Below, piece by piece: positions 63,204-64,000 of a DNA stretch of 64,000 nucleotides. This stretch comes from Embleya scabrispora. GTDB taxonomy: Bacteria > Actinomycetota > Actinomycetes > Streptomycetales > Streptomycetaceae. How positions within the stretch are numbered: position 1 is the stretch's first letter; every line of letters begins with the position of its first letter. Location of the stretch: positions 124,001 through 188,000 of the forward strand of contig NZ_MWQN01000003.1 in the NCBI RefSeq assembly GCF_002024165.1, written 5' to 3'. Position numbers and translations under genes: made by a program. The notes beneath the pieces are model-generated. The model saw only the letters and a list, made by a program, of their open reading frames with translations, made no database searches and was not told the origin of the DNA.

Positions 63204-64000
63204 ATGACCGACCAGCCGCTGGACGCCGAGCGGATCGAGTCCGTCGAACGCCGGGTGCGGACGGCCGTGTTGGACCAGGACGGCGTCCTCGACTGCGCCG
63301 TCGTGTTCAACGAGGCCGACCCCGCGGCGGCCGGCGCCCGCGCCTGTGTCCGGTGCGGGATCAGCGCCGCGTACCCGGGACTGCGCTTCGATTCGGACGG
63401 GGTCTGTTCGCTGTGCGCGCGCTACGCCGCCCATCGATCGGCGATGCACGCCTACTTCCGTGACCCGCGGGAACTGGCGCCGCGGCTGCGCGAGGCCGCG
63501 CGAGGGCGCGGATCGCACTACGACTGCCTGCTGCTGTTCAGTGGCGGCAAGGACAGCACGTATGTGCTCTACCAGCTCGTGGAACTGGGTCTGCGCGTAA
63601 TGACCTTCACCTTCGACAACGGGTTCATCTCGCGGACCGCGCTGCGCAACGTCGAGAGCGTCACCGCCGAACTGGGCATCGAACACGTCACCGCCACCCA
63701 CGCCGACCAGAAGCGGATCTTCCTGAACTCGCTCCAGGAGCACAAGAGCGTGTGCAACGGGTGCTTCCGCTCCCTCCTGGACCTGAGCACCGAACTCGCG
63801 CACCGGCGCGACATCCCCACGGTGGTCACCGGGCTCTCCCGCGGCCAGATCATGGACGAGCGGCTGTCCTGGTTCCACGAGCAGGGCATCTTCGACGTGG
63901 CCGAGATCGAGGAGAAGCTGCGGCTGGGCCGGGAGGTGTACCACCGGGCCGCGGGCACGGTCGACGCCGCCGCGGTGAACGCGGTCCAGGTCGTCGACTA
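63204..64000 (+). CDS. PP-loop ATP pyrophosphatase, N-acetyl-sugar-amidotransferase-like (partial)
   Basis: The first ~265 residues are present; the gene runs off the window. It has an N-terminal segment with a CVRCG...CSLC zinc-finger-like pair, then the PP-loop LLLFSGGKDSTYVLYQLVEL, and a later CNGCFRSLLDL. This is the WbpG/ExsB-like group that adenylates a carbonyl or carboxyl and adds nitrogen or sulfur, usually with a glutamine amidotransferase partner. In sugar pathways it aminates a sugar; in an NRPS operon it may make an amide, amidine or thioamide. It directly follows the A-T gene. Confidence 0.8.
   Translation, partial: MTDQPLDAERIESVERRVRTAVLDQDGVLDCAVVFNEADPAAAGARACVRCGISAAYPGLRFDSDGVCSLCARYAAHRSAMHAYFRDPRELAPRLREAARGRGSHYDCLLLFSGGKDSTYVLYQLVELGLRVMTFTFDNGFISRTALRNVESVTAELGIEHVTATHADQKRIFLNSLQEHKSVCNGCFRSLLDLSTELAHRRDIPTVVTGLSRGQIMDERLSWFHEQGIFDVAEIEEKLRLGREVYHRAAGTVDAAAVNAVQVVD

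Noticed and set aside
41603-64000. Assignment as a hormaomycin, lincomycin or pyrrolobenzodiazepine cluster
   Set aside because: Only the alkylproline genes are shared. No thio-octose genes, no anthranilate or reductase-release modules, no halogenase, and no nitrocyclopropane genes are seen in the window.
1-64000. tRNA, rRNA, CRISPR array, phage or conjugation genes
   Set aside because: I looked for TpsiC-arm motifs, regularly spaced repeats and typical structural or transfer proteins and saw none. A tRNAscan or CRISPR finder run would settle it.

Overview
The window is very GC-rich, densely packed actinomycete DNA. GTG and TTG starts, four-base stop/start overlaps, Tat/Sec-exported proteins and a SigB/SigF-type partner-switching set point to a Streptomyces-like organism (Streptomycetaceae). 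This is inferred from gene content; no rRNA, tRNA, CRISPR array or complete insertion sequence was seen.

Positions 1-10,450 are a scrapyard with some live genes. Recognisable but broken are an S37 tripeptidyl aminopeptidase, a cupin (decayed copy of an intact gene at 28.0-28.5 kb), an IS-type transposase start, a SigB-type sigma-factor piece, an ATP-dependent DNA ligase C-terminus, and two valine-catabolism genes. Live genes are a GNAT acetyltransferase with a MocR-type regulator, a CmtR-like Cd/Pb sensor with a Cys-tailed cation transporter, a Fic-type toxin with a ribbon-helix-helix antitoxin, and a cobalamin adenosyltransferase behind a cobalamin riboswitch.

Positions 11,450-30,500 hold a Tat-exported serine hydrolase, a SpoIIE-type phosphatase, an RsbW-like kinase and a SigB-family sigma factor, a cardiolipin-synthase-like PLD enzyme, a GH29 fucosidase with divergent AraC regulator, a large protein of unknown family, a TetR regulator divergent from a VOC protein, several small secreted or housekeeping-accessory proteins, an epimerase-like protein, the intact cupin and a secreted choice-of-anchor protein.

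Positions 30,640-41,550 hold an operon (FAD oxidoreductase, DUF1365, cyclopropane-fatty-acid-synthase-like methyltransferase, DUF1295) with the gene order of Mycobacterium tuberculosis Rv0449c-Rv0446c but without sigK/rskA. A LuxR response regulator with its histidine kinase, an MMPL exporter, a transposase scar and a frameshifted MFS exporter follow.

The main item is a nonribosomal peptide cluster from 41.6 kb to the window end, probably continuing beyond it. A leftward operon encodes what looks like the complete 4-alkyl-L-proline pathway known from lincomycin, hormaomycin and pyrrolobenzodiazepine producers: C-methyltransferase (LmbW-like), L-DOPA 2,3-dioxygenase (LmbB1-like), haem tyrosine hydroxylase (LmbB2-like), F420 reductase (LmbY-like), PhzF-type isomerase (LmbX-like) and gamma-glutamyltransferase-type C-C hydrolase (LmbA-like). 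A divergent rightward operon encodes a GATM-like amidinotransferase with two adjacent TTA codons, NRPS C-A-T-C-A-T, NRPS C-A-T-TE, a class B asparagine synthetase, a free A-T didomain and a PP-loop ATP pyrophosphatase cut by the window edge. I know of no described compound with this gene combination. The simplest reading is a peptide carrying a 4-alkylproline unit and a guanidino group, released by a thioesterase.
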